Positions 9,191 through 18,644 of a stretch of DNA of 64,000 nt are shown piece after piece. The number at the start of each line of letters is the position of its first letter. The stretch's first letter is position 1. Under the pieces are notes generated by a model. The model did not search any database and was not told the DNA's origin. It saw only the letters and a program-made list of their open reading frames with translations. The position numbers were made by a program, and so were the translations under genes. Origin of the DNA: DATJPW01 sp963752855. GTDB taxonomy: Bacteria; Desulfobacterota; Desulfomonilia; Desulfomonilales; Desulfomonilaceae. The DNA lies in contig CAVVZX010000036.1 in the NCBI GenBank assembly GCA_963752855.1, forward strand, positions 186,001 through 250,000, written 5' to 3'.

Positions 9191-9787
9191 CTAGCTGAAT
9201 CGGACAACAAGAGCTTCGAAATCAGCCGGCGTGTCAAGGTCGGAAAGAATCATGTCATCGGCTACTTCGATTTGAATCGACTGGTCTTCATGGTTCCTGA
9301 AGATAGCCCGAAGTCCTCCCTCTCCCGAATACGAGAGAATCTCATTTCGGTAGCGCGCGTCTACCAAAGGTGGGTGTCCTCTCCTTCCAAGAAACGTCGG
9401 AAAGACTATCTTGCCCTTTCCGCTGTAGTATGCCTCAAGCAGTTTCTTTATCGTCTGCGGACGGACCAGGGGGATATCTACGGGTAACATGAAAAAGGCA
9501 TGGGAGTCCGGACTTAGCGCCCTGACTCCTGCTTGGACTGAGGAAAACATCCCTCGATCAAACTGTTCATTCATGACGGCTTGGGCTCCGCATTCATGAG
9601 CGATTGGAATCGTCTGACTCGCGCCGTGACCGACGACGACAATCACATCTTTGATTCCGGAGTCGCGGAATAGTCCTATGGCGCGCTCCAGAACTGTCTT
9701 GTCTCCAAGCTTGAGAATTGGCTTCAGGGCTCCCATGCGGCTGGAGTACCCAGCGGCTAGAATGATGGCAGAAATACTTCTCGTCAC
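9191..9787 (-). CDS. MobA/MocA-like nucleotidyltransferase
   Basis: A 198-residue NTP transferase of the molybdenum-cofactor cytidylyltransferase-like family. The signature AIILAAGYSSRMG lies at residues about 6-18, followed by LKPILKLGDKTVLERAI, VVVGHGA and the metal-binding FFMLPVDIPLVRP. HPPLVDARYRNEIL and a terminal DLDTPADFEAL are typical of MocA proteins, which add CMP or GMP to molybdopterin. The start is taken as GTG at 9787, which has AAGGGA a few bases upstream and begins just before the domain; the longer frame adds unrelated sequence. No molybdoenzyme is encoded nearby, so the exact nucleotide acceptor is open. Confidence 0.78.
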   Translation of the reverse strand: MTRSISAIILAAGYSSRMGALKPILKLGDKTVLERAIGLFRDSGIKDVIVVVGHGASQTIPIAHECGAQAVMNEQFDRGMFSSVQAGVRALSPDSHAFFMLPVDIPLVRPQTIKKLLEAYYSGKGKIVFPTFLGRRGHPPLVDARYRNEILSYSGEGGLRAIFRNHEDQSIQIEVADDMILSDLDTPADFEALVVRFS

Positions 9788-9960
9788 ATACCGTCCCTTC
9801 CGAGAATATGGGAAACGAATAGCACCATAGAGGTTTAGCGCCAATACGTCAAATCGTAGCCGCGCCTCGAATGGCCGGTGCGGCAAACATCCGACATCTT
9901 CACACGCTCGCCGGAAGGGGCTTTATCACAGTCAACAATAAGACTATCGTCAGGCGCTAT

Positions 9961-9989
9961 TTGACATATCGGGAAGAACGATGTAATAT
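9961..9989 (+). promoter_or_regulatory. Probable promoter for the TIM-barrel gene
   Basis: TTGACA at 9961-9966, a 17-base spacer and TAATAT at 9984-9989, about 36 bases before the ATG at 10025. The region is divergent from the nucleotidyltransferase gene. Confidence 0.55.
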
Positions 9990-10024
9990 ATGACCACTAT
10001 GATCTCCCCAGGAGAAGCCCATTC

Positions 10025-10825
10025 ATGAACCGCCCTAAGCTCGCATGCCCCAATTTCTATCCGGACGTCCTCAACCTCAAATCCTTCGCCCTTGATTACG
10101 GATTCCAAGGAATAGATTGGACCTTGCGGCCGGAAGACTTGCCGAAGAGTCCTTTGGAAGAAAGACGGTTAGTGAACTCCCTGTCAAGACTCGCTCCCCT
10201 CGAAGTTCGATTCCATCTCTTTTTTCCGGGCAACGAACTTGGCCACGCTGACGCCGACAAAGCCATGTCCGCCAAGCGCACTTTTTGCGCTGCGTTGGAC
10301 TTGATCTCCAAAGTATCCGGGCGCTTCGCGACCTTGCACGTGGGCCTTGGCAGAGATTCGATGGAGGGAATCTCGTGGGAAGGCACTGTAGGCGGATTGA
10401 GAGAGGTTGCAGCCAAGGCTCGTCAAGCCGGAATTCGGGTGTGCTTGGAGAATCTGGTTAGAGGCTGGACCGGCAGACCGGATCTATATGAGAAGCTGAT
10501 CCGCAAAACCGGGTGCTGGGGAACTTTGGACATAGGCCACGCGCGAGTGTGTCGATCGGTCACGGATAAGTCCCACGATGTCGAGGACTTTGCCCTTCCT
10601 CATCCTGAAAGGATTTTGAGCGCTCACGTCTATCACGAAGAGACAGCGGCCGGCCACGTCCCTCCTGGCGACTATACCGATCTTGTAGATAGGTTGCTTT
10701 TGCTCCAAAAGCTGCCTCTTTGCGACTGGTGGGTCCTGGAACTGCGAGACGAGACAGCTCTCTTGCAAACCCTCGATCACGTCAGGGAGTTCTTGAGCGA
10801 ACGCATTGCTTGTCCGGCGGTTTGA
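10025..10825 (+). CDS. Xylose-isomerase-like TIM-barrel protein (sugar phosphate isomerase/epimerase family)
   Basis: A 266-residue protein of the AP-endonuclease-2/xylose-isomerase-like TIM-barrel superfamily. Barrel strands carry likely metal ligands or catalytic residues in FHLFFPGNELGH, ATLHVGLGRDS, VCLENLVRGW (Glu), GTLDIGHARV (Asp and His) and SAHVYHEE (His). WWVLELRDE near the C-terminus supplies a last acidic residue. The superfamily includes isomerases, epimerases and endonucleases, so no substrate can be given. AGGAGA lies a few bases before the ATG and a promoter is visible upstream. A hairpin overlaps the stop codon, so the gene is probably monocistronic. Confidence 0.72.
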   Translation: MNRPKLACPNFYPDVLNLKSFALDYGFQGIDWTLRPEDLPKSPLEERRLVNSLSRLAPLEVRFHLFFPGNELGHADADKAMSAKRTFCAALDLISKVSGRFATLHVGLGRDSMEGISWEGTVGGLREVAAKARQAGIRVCLENLVRGWTGRPDLYEKLIRKTGCWGTLDIGHARVCRSVTDKSHDVEDFALPHPERILSAHVYHEETAAGHVPPGDYTDLVDRLLLLQKLPLCDWWVLELRDETALLQTLDHVREFLSERIACPAV

Positions 10826-10834
10826 GAAGCCGCC
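10816..10834 (+). terminator. Hairpin over the stop codon of the TIM-barrel gene
   Basis: GGCGGTTT pairs with AAGCCGCC (7 of 8) around a GAG loop. There is no downstream T-run, so a terminator role is tentative. Confidence 0.35.
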
Positions 10835-11481
10835 AGACCGCATGGGCGCTAACCAATCTGCAGATTGTTTTTCTTGACTAAACCAATCGGTCGTTCTTAT
10901 ACTACATCCTCCTACACGAGCATTAGCGCAATTTCAATAACTTAACTCTTCCAGCAGCCGCCTCCGGGATTATGAGGGGACCGGGGCCAAGTCCAAAATC
11001 AGCGGAAACGGGGGGAGTCCCATATGAGATCCCGAACCATTGAAGAACAAATCCTAACCGCAGATAACGCAGATGTCGCAGACAAGAAGAGATGCCTTTA
11101 CTAAACTTGATGAAATTTAATTTATCTGTGTAATCTGTGCAATCTGCGGATAGCGGCTGCTTGGTCTTTTGCTGATCGCCTGCCTTTAATTGCTAAAATT
11201 CTGAATCAAACGACAACTTGGGGTTTACGGGATCGGGCAAGTCGCCCGAGGAAAGGAAGACTTACCTCAGAGTGCGCAGAGAACACGGAGAAGAAAAAAT
11301 GGCTTCAATAAACTACATGAAATTTGGTTTCTCAGAGGCTACCCAGGCCTTTCATGCGGGCATAGCTGTGGTAAATGGTTTAGTGCATACCGAAATTTTT
11401 TGTGAAAATGTTCGGGTGCTTCTCGAGATCAGAAGCCGCGGGTACCCTGTAGCATCCGCGCTCTAGTAAATAGGAAAAGCT
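10835..11481. other. Intergenic region with degenerate repeat sequence
   Basis: About 650 bases without a supported gene. Open frames here lack a ribosome site or a recognisable protein. It holds an inverted repeat (11058-11149) and, at 11262-11300, a purine-rich string of CAGAG and ACACGGAG-like units that looks like repetitive intergenic DNA. Confidence 0.55.
11058..11149. repeat. Inverted repeat with CCGCAGAT-type arms
   Basis: The left arm starts CCGCAGATAACGCAGATG at 11058 and the right arm ends GTGCAATCTGCGG at 11149. The arms are imperfect reverse complements over about 26 bases, separated by about 40 bases. Each arm is itself built of short CGCAGAT-like units. Confidence 0.6.
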
Positions 11482-12682
11482 ATGGAAGCAAACATTGTTC
11501 CTGCGAGACCTTCAAGAGTTACACTTGCTCTTTACATGCTGTACACGTGTCTGGGAATCTCAGTAATAGTAGTGCTCGTATCATGGGTCAGATTTGGACT
11601 TCCTGGCTGGGTCGGATACAAGCTAGTAGCATTCCTCATACAACTTGCAATGTTTCACTTTTGGGCTCCCATAGGGGTCATGATATATGGGAACCTCATC
11701 ATTTTACCAGTAGCTGTTTGGCTCTATTTCATGATTGGAAAAGGGAAAAATTGGGCACGGATAACTCTCTTGATTTACGTTATCCTAGAAATTCTTTTTA
11801 CTATAGGCTTGCTGGGATTTAGCTTTGTTATGCGTTATCATCTTGTTCATGCCCCAAGCCTGTCAGACTTCCTCATGCGGATCAGTCCGGAAATTCTTCA
11901 AGATGTTTTCCAAATTGTGGGCCTAACTTTATTGTTTGGACGAGCCTCCTCTGATTGGTTCAAGGCTATCAAAAACCGCAGTCAGCAAGCGAAAAACAGA
12001 CCAAAAATGGGAATCCCCTTAATAGCAGTGGGTTTGCTGGCGCTGCTGGTTACAACTGTAGTGTTATATCTGGCAGGGCGATTGGACAAAGGAGACGCAT
12101 TGACGGAGGCAATGCGTGCACGCGACATGAAACAAGTAGAGAAGCTTTTAGAAAAAGGAGCTGATGTCAACGCAAACGATAAGTATGGGGTTCCGCCATT
12201 GGTGCGGGCGGTCGGGCACCAGAAAATAGTGAAACTGCTTTTGGCCAACGGCGCGGAAATTAACGCACGCACTGAGGCCCCTTACGCTCCAGCTGGTCGG
12301 ACAGCTTTGATGGAGGCCTCCTGGTGGGGCAATTACGATGTTGTGAAACTTCTTCTGGACAACGGATCTGACATCAATGCTAAGGATCAGAATGGCGAGA
12401 CGGCATTGATGTTGGCTTCCTGGACGGGCAAGAGCGAAATTGCTCTTGGAGAAAAGAGCTAGCGTCAACGAAAGTGCGAATAATGGCTCGACGGCGCTGA
12501 TGAAAGCGGCCACGCGTAATCATCTCGATGTCGCGAGACTGCTTCTGGAGAATGGAGCTGACATCAACGCGAAGGATGCGAAAGCCGAAACGGCACTGAG
12601 AAAGGCTCAGATGTCTGGCAGCCAAGATGTTGAAAAGTTGCTCCTGGACAGAGGAGCTGGGGCCATTAATCAAGATAATTAG
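11482..12682 (+). CDS. Membrane protein with C-terminal ankyrin repeats, frame disrupted
   Basis: The N-terminal ~195 residues hold about five to six hydrophobic segments, for example LALYMLYTCLGISVIVVLVS, ITLLIYVILEILFTIGLLGF and IPLIAVGLLALLVTTVVLYL. About six ankyrin repeats follow from residue 200, with units such as VEKLLEKGADVNANDKYGVP and VVKLLLDNGSDINAKDQNGE. Near 12441 the frame breaks between the KSEI and LLEKRASVN parts of one repeat, and the second frame continues to the stop at 12682; repair gives about 399 residues. Two residues of the expected repeat are also missing there, so a small deletion is an alternative to one extra base. The role is probably protein binding at the membrane; the partner is unknown. 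Confidence 0.72.
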
Positions 12683-13333
12683 GGCAGAAATAGTATCGGT
12701 GGATATGCGTATTCGATAGTCCAGCGCGGCCCTTTCCTATTCTGTATCACAAGCGAATGGTATGCTGCCGCGTCTGCAGACAGACTTGAAGGTGACGGAC
12801 TGTTTTGGCGACAAGGAACATTGGGAAATCGTCGTCCGTAATTCAATTTTCTATCAATGGGGGGTCCACATGGCATCAAAAAGTCAAAACGGGTCACCCA
12901 TTCGATCCGCTGCAGAGCCTTTTCCCAGTTCTCTGAAGAGAGCGGACCTCTTTATGAGAGCGGAGATTTCGGTGTCTTTCGGAAATCGGCCGCCCCTCTT
13001 CTTAGAAAAGAGGACTTTGCCTGCATACGCGACCTGAAAGAGACCCGCTGGAGGGCCCACAAGTTCAGTGGGCATAGCGAAAGTGTCTCTAAGTTCAGCC
13101 GCCAGACTGGCGGCACGTGATTTGTGCCTTCAGGGTCATGGTTCTGAGGATACCTCCGGGGTCGAAATGCAGTCGCGAATTGTTCTCGGTTGCAAGGGAA
13201 GGAGCAGGCGCGAATCAATTATAAAAAACTTGCCCGGTCACTCGGTTGAGCGTAGGATTCGCTGATTCCTCCACCTGGCGAAATGTTCACAATTGGGTGG
13301 CGGTTAGATCCCCTTCGATTGAGGAGGACCCGG
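12683..13333. other. Intergenic region, no supported gene
   Basis: About 650 bases between the ankyrin membrane protein and the Cys-rich protein. Several overlapping open frames of 60-90 codons occur on both strands, but none has a convincing ribosome site, domain or composition. It may contain decayed coding sequence. Confidence 0.5.
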
Positions 13334-13633
13334 ATGAAGAAGATTTTGATACTTGTGACGCTGCTTTCGTTTGTTATTGCCGCGCCTTTTGCCGTGGCGC
13401 AAGAAAAGTCGAAAAAAGAGACGAAAAATTGCTGTCTCAAAACTGGTTGCAAAAAGATGTCCGAGGCAAAGTGCGCTAAGGCGGGCGGCGAGGTCGTGGC
13501 GGACTGCAAGGATTGTCGAGTGAACTGCCGTACGAAAGATGATTGCAAGAATATGACCATGGGTGAGTGCAAGCAAGCCAAGGGCAAGGTGGTAAAGGAA
13601 TGTAAGCCGCCTAAAAAATCAAAACAAAAATGA
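13334..13633 (+). CDS. Secreted 10-cysteine protein with an internal repeat
   Basis: A 99-residue protein that I do not recognise. It has a signal peptide (MKKILILVTLLSFVIAAPFAVAQ, residues 1-23) with a likely cleavage after AVA. The mature part is Lys-rich with ten cysteines. Two units of about 21 residues follow the pattern CKxMxxxxCxxAxGxVVxxCK: the first begins CKKMSEAKC and the second CKNMTMGEC. The ATG at 13334 is chosen because GAGGAGG lies seven bases upstream and it begins the signal peptide. Paired cysteines suggest disulfides or metal binding in the periplasm. A strong hairpin follows, so the gene is probably monocistronic. Confidence 0.75.
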   Translation: MKKILILVTLLSFVIAAPFAVAQEKSKKETKNCCLKTGCKKMSEAKCAKAGGEVVADCKDCRVNCRTKDDCKNMTMGECKQAKGKVVKECKPPKKSKQK

Positions 13634-13653
13634 CGGTAAGGGTCAGGGGATTC

Positions 13654-13676
13654 AGGACGGCCTCAGAGGCCGTCCT
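13654..13676 (+). terminator. Strong hairpin after the Cys-rich gene
   Basis: AGGACGGCCT pairs perfectly with AGGCCGTCCT around a 3-base loop. It lies 20 bases after the stop and just before the end of the convergent ankyrin gene. There is no T-run, but position and stability suit a terminator. Confidence 0.55.
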
Positions 13677-13708
13677 CACCAGTTACCGATTGGCCTTCGC
13701 GTGTATCT

Positions 13709-14817
13709 TCAATAGTGGGAACTATCGTTAGATCGGGGGTTCAATTCAGCGCCTCTGACGAGCAGAAGCTTGGTCACCGTGGCGCAACCCGCTTTGGAAG
13801 CGACTAGGAGGGGGGTGTAGCCCTTGGAATTTCTGCCGTTTACTTCCACTCCCCCGTCAAGGAGCATTTCCACTATTTCAATTTGATCCGAAGCGCAAGC
13901 GCACAAAATCGCCGTATGCCCTTCGGCTGTCTCGGCATTTGGATCCGCCCCGTGCCTTAGCAATGTCTTGACCACATCAGCATGACCCCTGAAGCAGGCT
14001 ATCATGATCGGGGTCCTACCGAGGGAGTCTCGGGAGTTGGGGTCTACTCCCGTTTGTAGGAGCAGACGAACAGCTTCCCTTTTTCCTGAAGACGCCGCCA
14101 GAAATAAAGGTGTTCGCCCGCGCGTGTCTCGAACTTCAGCATCGGCTCCGCTGGACAACAAAAGTTCCACAAGCGGAGCATTCCCCGATCGACACGCTAA
14201 TAACAACGGCGTTCTGCCCGACTGATCCTTGGAATCCGGCTCTGCGCCGTTTTCAATAAGGAACTTGGCAACGTCCTCGTGGCCTTCGAAAATCGACCCA
14301 GGCAAGAGCGGTCCAGCCTATGCGGTCGCTGGAGTTTACTGGCGCGCCGTTCTTCAGTAGTAGCTCCACGAGTTCGCGATGGCCTTCGATGGAAGAGAGA
14401 ATCAGGGCTGTACCGACCCACCCCGTCGCGAGTTTCAAGCCGAGCGCCGGCCTGAACAAGGAGTTCCGCAATTACCGGGTGATTACCTCGGCAAGCCTCG
14501 ATCAGAGGAGTCTTCCCGAATTTGTCAGCCGTATTGACATCCGCTCCCTTGTTTAGGAGGAGCTTCACCACTTCGGTGTGGCCCCTAAAGGAGGCCCCTG
14601 TCAACGCAGTCCTGCCTCTATTGTTGCGCGCTTCAACATCAGCTCCATTTTCCAAAAGCAGAGCCAATACTTGGGTATGTCCGGCAAAGGAGGCGAAGAA
14701 TAAGGCCGTTCCCGCAAAAATATCCTCTTTGGCGTCGATATCCACTCCGAGCGCAAGAAGGCGGCGGGCTTCCTCAAGATTTCCGGACCTGGCTGCTTCA
14801 ATTAATTCAAAATCCAT
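13709..14817 (-). CDS. Ankyrin-repeat protein, two frame disruptions
   Basis: An all-ankyrin protein of about 368 residues with roughly 11 repeats and no signal peptide. It starts MDFELIEAARSGNLEEARRLL and continues with units such as TALTGASFRGHTEVVKLLLN and TPLLLACRSGNAPLVELLLS. The ATG at 14817 is preferred to an upstream GTG because GGTGAG lies about 7 bases before it. The frame breaks at 14415, between RDGVG and GTALILSS, and at 14288, between WVDF and EGHEDVA. Both are one extra base, and repair gives one uninterrupted repeat array. A cytosolic protein-binding role is likely; no partner is evident. Confidence 0.78.
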
Positions 14818-14832
14818 TGTTTCTCTCACCAA

Positions 14833-15352
14833 TTAAACATTAAAATTAAATGTTCGCCGTGGCGAAAGCCGATGAGCTTGGCATTATTTGTTTCCTTTCC
14901 TCAGGAACGTTCCGGGGGTTTGATTTGTCCGAATCATTACAGGGTGACCCATTGCGCCGCGTAGCGGGAGCAGAGGGGCAGTGCAATAGTGAGTTAAGGC
15001 GCTCTCAGTCGTGCTCAAATCGTGTCTACGCGTCGGGTCTAGAATAAAGGCGTTAAAAATCCCGGAAAATCATGATCGCGGTAACTGGCCGGCCATTATA
15101 TCAAAACAGTAGAGTTCGGACAAGATAGGTCTGTTCTGGCGTGAATGGATGAACCATTGCGCGAATGGACAGTAAGAGTCGTCCTGACGCAAAGTCCCGA
15201 GCTTTTTTAGCGAGAAGCTTTAACTCGGCTCGCAGCGTGCATGCCTAACGCGGTTACACATTCGCCACCTTCGGCGCAATTAGATAGACAACAATATTAA
15301 AGTTATGGTAACATTAGCAGCGATAGCTGTGCGCTATAAGGGAGCTTTTCTG
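14833..15352. other. Divergent intergenic region, ankyrin / TPR genes
   Basis: About 500 bases separating divergent genes and presumably holding both promoters. I could not pick a convincing -35/-10 pair. GGGAG lies about 8 bases before the TPR start. No RNA gene is recognised. Confidence 0.5.
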
Positions 15353-16825
15353 ATGACACCTAAATGGGCGGCAGTGATTCTCGGAGCGCTTATTCTCTTG
15401 ATTCCGCAGGCGGAGGTGTCCGCGGATTCGGTTGAAGAACGCGTGGAAAAGGCTAAAATCGCTCAAATAGCGGGCGATTATACGAAAGCCGTGGAGGAAT
15501 TGACCCGAGCGATCCGACTGGGTTCCAGCACTGCGGACCTACATTTGAGACGCGCGCTCTCGTATGAAAAGCTGGGCAATTATAGGGAAGCCATTAACGA
15601 TTACGATAGGGCGATCCAATTGGATCCGCGTTCCGGAATGGCGTACAATAATCGAGGAAGCGTCTATTACCGTCTGGGGAAGTTTGATAAGGCCATAGCA
15701 GACTTGACGAAAGCAATCACGATGAATCCTTCGTATGGGCTGGCTTATTATAATAGAGGAAACGCATATCAAAGGAAGGGGGATTTCGACAGGGCAATTG
15801 CGGACTTTACGCGCGCCATCGATATTAATCCCGGTGACCCGGATACCTATAATAACCGCGGCTGGGCATTGCTGCAAAAAAATGACCCTGAAGCCTCGAT
15901 ATCAGACTTCAACCGGGCCCTTGAACTCGACCCCAGGTACGCTCTCGCGTATTACAACCGGGGAAGCGCTCGGTTGAAAAGCGGCGATCCGGATGGATCG
16001 ATTGTGGATCTGAATAAAGCCATCGAATTGAACCCGGAATATTCGCTCGCCTATTTCCAGAGAGGAAACGCTCGCTTCAATAAGGATCAGTTGGAACAAG
16101 CCATTGAAGATTACAATCATGCAGTTGGGATTACCCCTAATCACGCGGACGTGTATAACAATCGCGGGTGGGCTTTTTTCAAAAAGGGAAATAACGCCTT
16201 GGCCCTGAGAGACATATCCAAAGCGATTTATTTGAATCCGGAACTCATGAGGGCTTACGTTAACAGAGGTTGGGTTCACAAAAGCATCGGAGAATACCCG
16301 AAAGCCATAGCGGATTTTTCTCGCGCATTGGAGCTCGATAACAAGAGCGCTGTCGCATATGCGTACCGTGGGTTGTGCTATCGTGAGACAAATCAGATCG
16401 ACAAAGCCATGTCTGATCTCGAGCAGGCGGTGAATTTAGGTTTTCAAGAGCCGGAAGCGCTAATACAACTCGGCATATTGAAAGAAAAGGCCGGGGATTA
16501 CGCCGCCGCAGTAAAGGTGTTCAAGACCCTGATTTCTCTCAAACAGGAAGATTCGGTGGCTCATCTCAATCTGGGTGTGGCCTTGGGAAAGAATGGACAA
16601 ATCGGTGAAGCGATCAAGGAGTTCAACCGCAGCCTGGAACTTAATCCAAAGAATCGTGATGCTCTGCTTCACAGAGCGGTAGCCTTCGAATTTCTTGGGG
16701 ACAGAAATAGGGCCAGAGAAGACCTTACGGCCGCTATGGCTATGCCGGAAATTAAAGAGGGGGGTGCAAAACTCAGAGAGCCCATCGTAATTTCTCGTCT
16801 GAAGGATATGCTTACTGCTAGATAA
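15353..16825 (+). CDS. Exported TPR-repeat protein
   Basis: A 490-residue protein with a signal peptide or anchor (MTPKWAAVILGALILLIPQAEVSAD). About twelve tandem tetratricopeptide repeats follow, with units such as YNNRGSVYYRLGKFDKAIADLTKAI, YYNRGNAYQRKGDFDRAIADF and VNRGWVHKSIGEYPKAIADFSRAL. The ATG at 15353 is preferred to one at 15305 because it has GGGAG upstream and begins at the signal peptide. The gene is intact. A second TPR gene follows after 120 bases, so the pair is probably a tandem duplication. It probably acts as a periplasmic scaffold; no catalytic domain is visible. Confidence 0.82.
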   Translation: MTPKWAAVILGALILLIPQAEVSADSVEERVEKAKIAQIAGDYTKAVEELTRAIRLGSSTADLHLRRALSYEKLGNYREAINDYDRAIQLDPRSGMAYNNRGSVYYRLGKFDKAIADLTKAITMNPSYGLAYYNRGNAYQRKGDFDRAIADFTRAIDINPGDPDTYNNRGWALLQKNDPEASISDFNRALELDPRYALAYYNRGSARLKSGDPDGSIVDLNKAIELNPEYSLAYFQRGNARFNKDQLEQAIEDYNHAVGITPNHADVYNNRGWAFFKKGNNALALRDISKAIYLNPELMRAYVNRGWVHKSIGEYPKAIADFSRALELDNKSAVAYAYRGLCYRETNQIDKAMSDLEQAVNLGFQEPEALIQLGILKEKAGDYAAAVKVFKTLISLKQEDSVAHLNLGVALGKNGQIGEAIKEFNRSLELNPKNRDALLHRAVAFEFLGDRNRAREDLTAAMAMPEIKEGGAKLREPIVISRLKDMLTAR

Positions 16826-16945
16826 AGTTGTGTCAGATTTGTTCCGGGCATGTGTCAAAGAGCGTTGCATCCTACTTTGTTTTGCGAAGTTTGCAGGAAT
16901 TAAGATCCTGATTTGTGCGCCAAAAGTTTAGTACATAAGTGTTCC

Positions 16946-18539
16946 ATGAAGCAAAAAGTGAGCAATTATAGGACTCCGAGCGTCTACATTACAGTATGTG
17001 TGGCAGCGGCCCTGACAGTCACTGCTGTGACTATCATTTCCGCAGTTGGCCACCGCTCGAGAAAGCGCCCAGAGCGTGTATGCACAGGCAGTAGAAGCGC
17101 ACTGGAAATGGGACTTGGACAAAGCAATTCAGCTCTATAACCGAGCTTTGACCCTGGACCCTGAGAATGTCAGGGCTTATTTCAATAGGGGCGTCGCTTT
17201 CAGGTCTAAAGGCGAGGAGGAGCGGGCATTACGGGATTTCGACAAGGCGATTGAAAAGGACCCGGAATTTGTGGACGCTATCTATGGCCGTGGCTTGATA
17301 TACTTGCACAAGAAGAAATACGATCAGGCCTTAGAGGATATGAACAGCGTCATCAAACTTGACTCGAGCCATTCAGGCGCTTTTAGAGCAAGAGCTGAAG
17401 CGTCTATGGCGTTAGGCAATCTTGATGCGGCGGAAGAAGATCTCGCTACGGCGATTAAGCTTTATCCGATGGATACCGAGGCCTATTTTCTCCGCGGGGT
17501 GATGTACCAGAAGAAGAATGATCCGGAAAAGGCCCTCGTAGACCTGAATAAGGCGCTGGAGTTGAATCCCAAGCTCTCCGGGGCCTGGTGGAAACGAGGC
17601 AATCTTTTTTTCGCCCAAGGCAAGATAAAGGAAGCTATAGACGATTACGATCGCGCCATCGATCTTGAACCCAATAATCCGGAGATATTGAACAATCGTG
17701 GATGGGCAAGATTTACCGTCGGCAATTTGGCTGAGGCAGAGGCAGACTTGAACAGGGCCGTAGAATTGAACCCCAATTTCGCAGTGGCTCTCCGTAACCG
17801 CGCTGTGGTCAGTCAAAAAATGGATCGGAACGAGCTTGCGATCGAGGATTACACTCGCTTGATCGGCATAGAACCGTCGGATTTGGCTGCTTATGAGGCG
17901 AGAGGCAAGCTGCTTCTCCATTTAGGCAAGACCTCGGAGGCAGTCCGAGATTTTGACCGAGCGCTCGAAATTAGACCACAATATGCGCCGGTCGTTGCCT
18001 CGCGTGGCCAGGCGCTGGTGATGCTCGGGCGGAACAAAGAGGCCCTCAAGGACCTGAATGAAGCTCTCGCGGACGAGCCGCGTAACGTGCAGGCCTTGAT
18101 TTACCGTGGAAAGGCTAATGAAAATCTCAAATTATACGACAAGGCGGCGGATGATTTCAGTGAGGCGTTAAAGTGCGCTGCGGGTTCGGCGACAGCCGAG
18201 ATGTACTATGACTTGGGAAAGGTTCGGTTGCAGGCCGGGAAATTCAAACGGGCGATTGAAGTCTTTGACAAGGTAATACACATGCAGCCCGATCACGGTT
18301 TGGCTCATGCTAATCGCGGCGTGGCATACAAAAGCTTGGGCGAGTACAAACGCGCTGCGGTGGACTTCCAAAACGCGTTGTTGATTCTGAAGGATCCCAA
18401 ACGTGTCTCTCAGGTGAAACGTCATCTTGAAGAGACGGAATCTCGCATCAAGGCCTCGGGCTTGGGCGATCCCCAATACGTTCTCGAACAAAGCCAACCA
18501 GCACAGGCCGAGTGGCCGGTGCAGAGCCCCTATTGGTAA
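16946..18539 (+). CDS. Exported or membrane-anchored TPR-repeat protein, frame disrupted
   Basis: Repair gives a 530-residue protein. MKQKVSNYRTPSVYITVCVAA and the following hydrophobic stretch to about residue 33 look like a membrane anchor or signal peptide. About twelve TPRs follow, for example AYFNRGVAFRSKGEEERALRDF, ILNNRGWARFTVGNLAEAEADL and AHANRGVAYKSLGEYKRAAVDF. The frame breaks at 17045, where one extra G separates the anchor (IISA) from LATARESAQSVYAQAVEA; without repair the TPR part lacks any export signal. The C-terminus ends in a Gln/Pro-rich tail. It is related to the preceding TPR gene and probably co-transcribed with it. Confidence 0.8.
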
Positions 18540-18644
18540 GAACTGAAGCCAATGAACCTGGGGGGTTATTGCGATTGTGGTCGAGATGTGATGCGTTTGC
18601 ATGTACACACATGATGCATTCTCTCGGAGTTTTATGGAGGTCAG

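Noticed and set aside
9095..9487. Plus-strand open frame of 130 codons
   Set aside because: It is antisense to the well-supported nucleotidyltransferase gene and matches no family.
11218..11466. Open frame of 82 codons before the ankyrin membrane protein
   Set aside because: It includes repetitive intergenic sequence, has no ribosome site and shows no domain.
12762..13120. Overlapping frames of 87-91 codons
   Set aside because: No ribosome site, no recognisable protein, and both strands are equally open.
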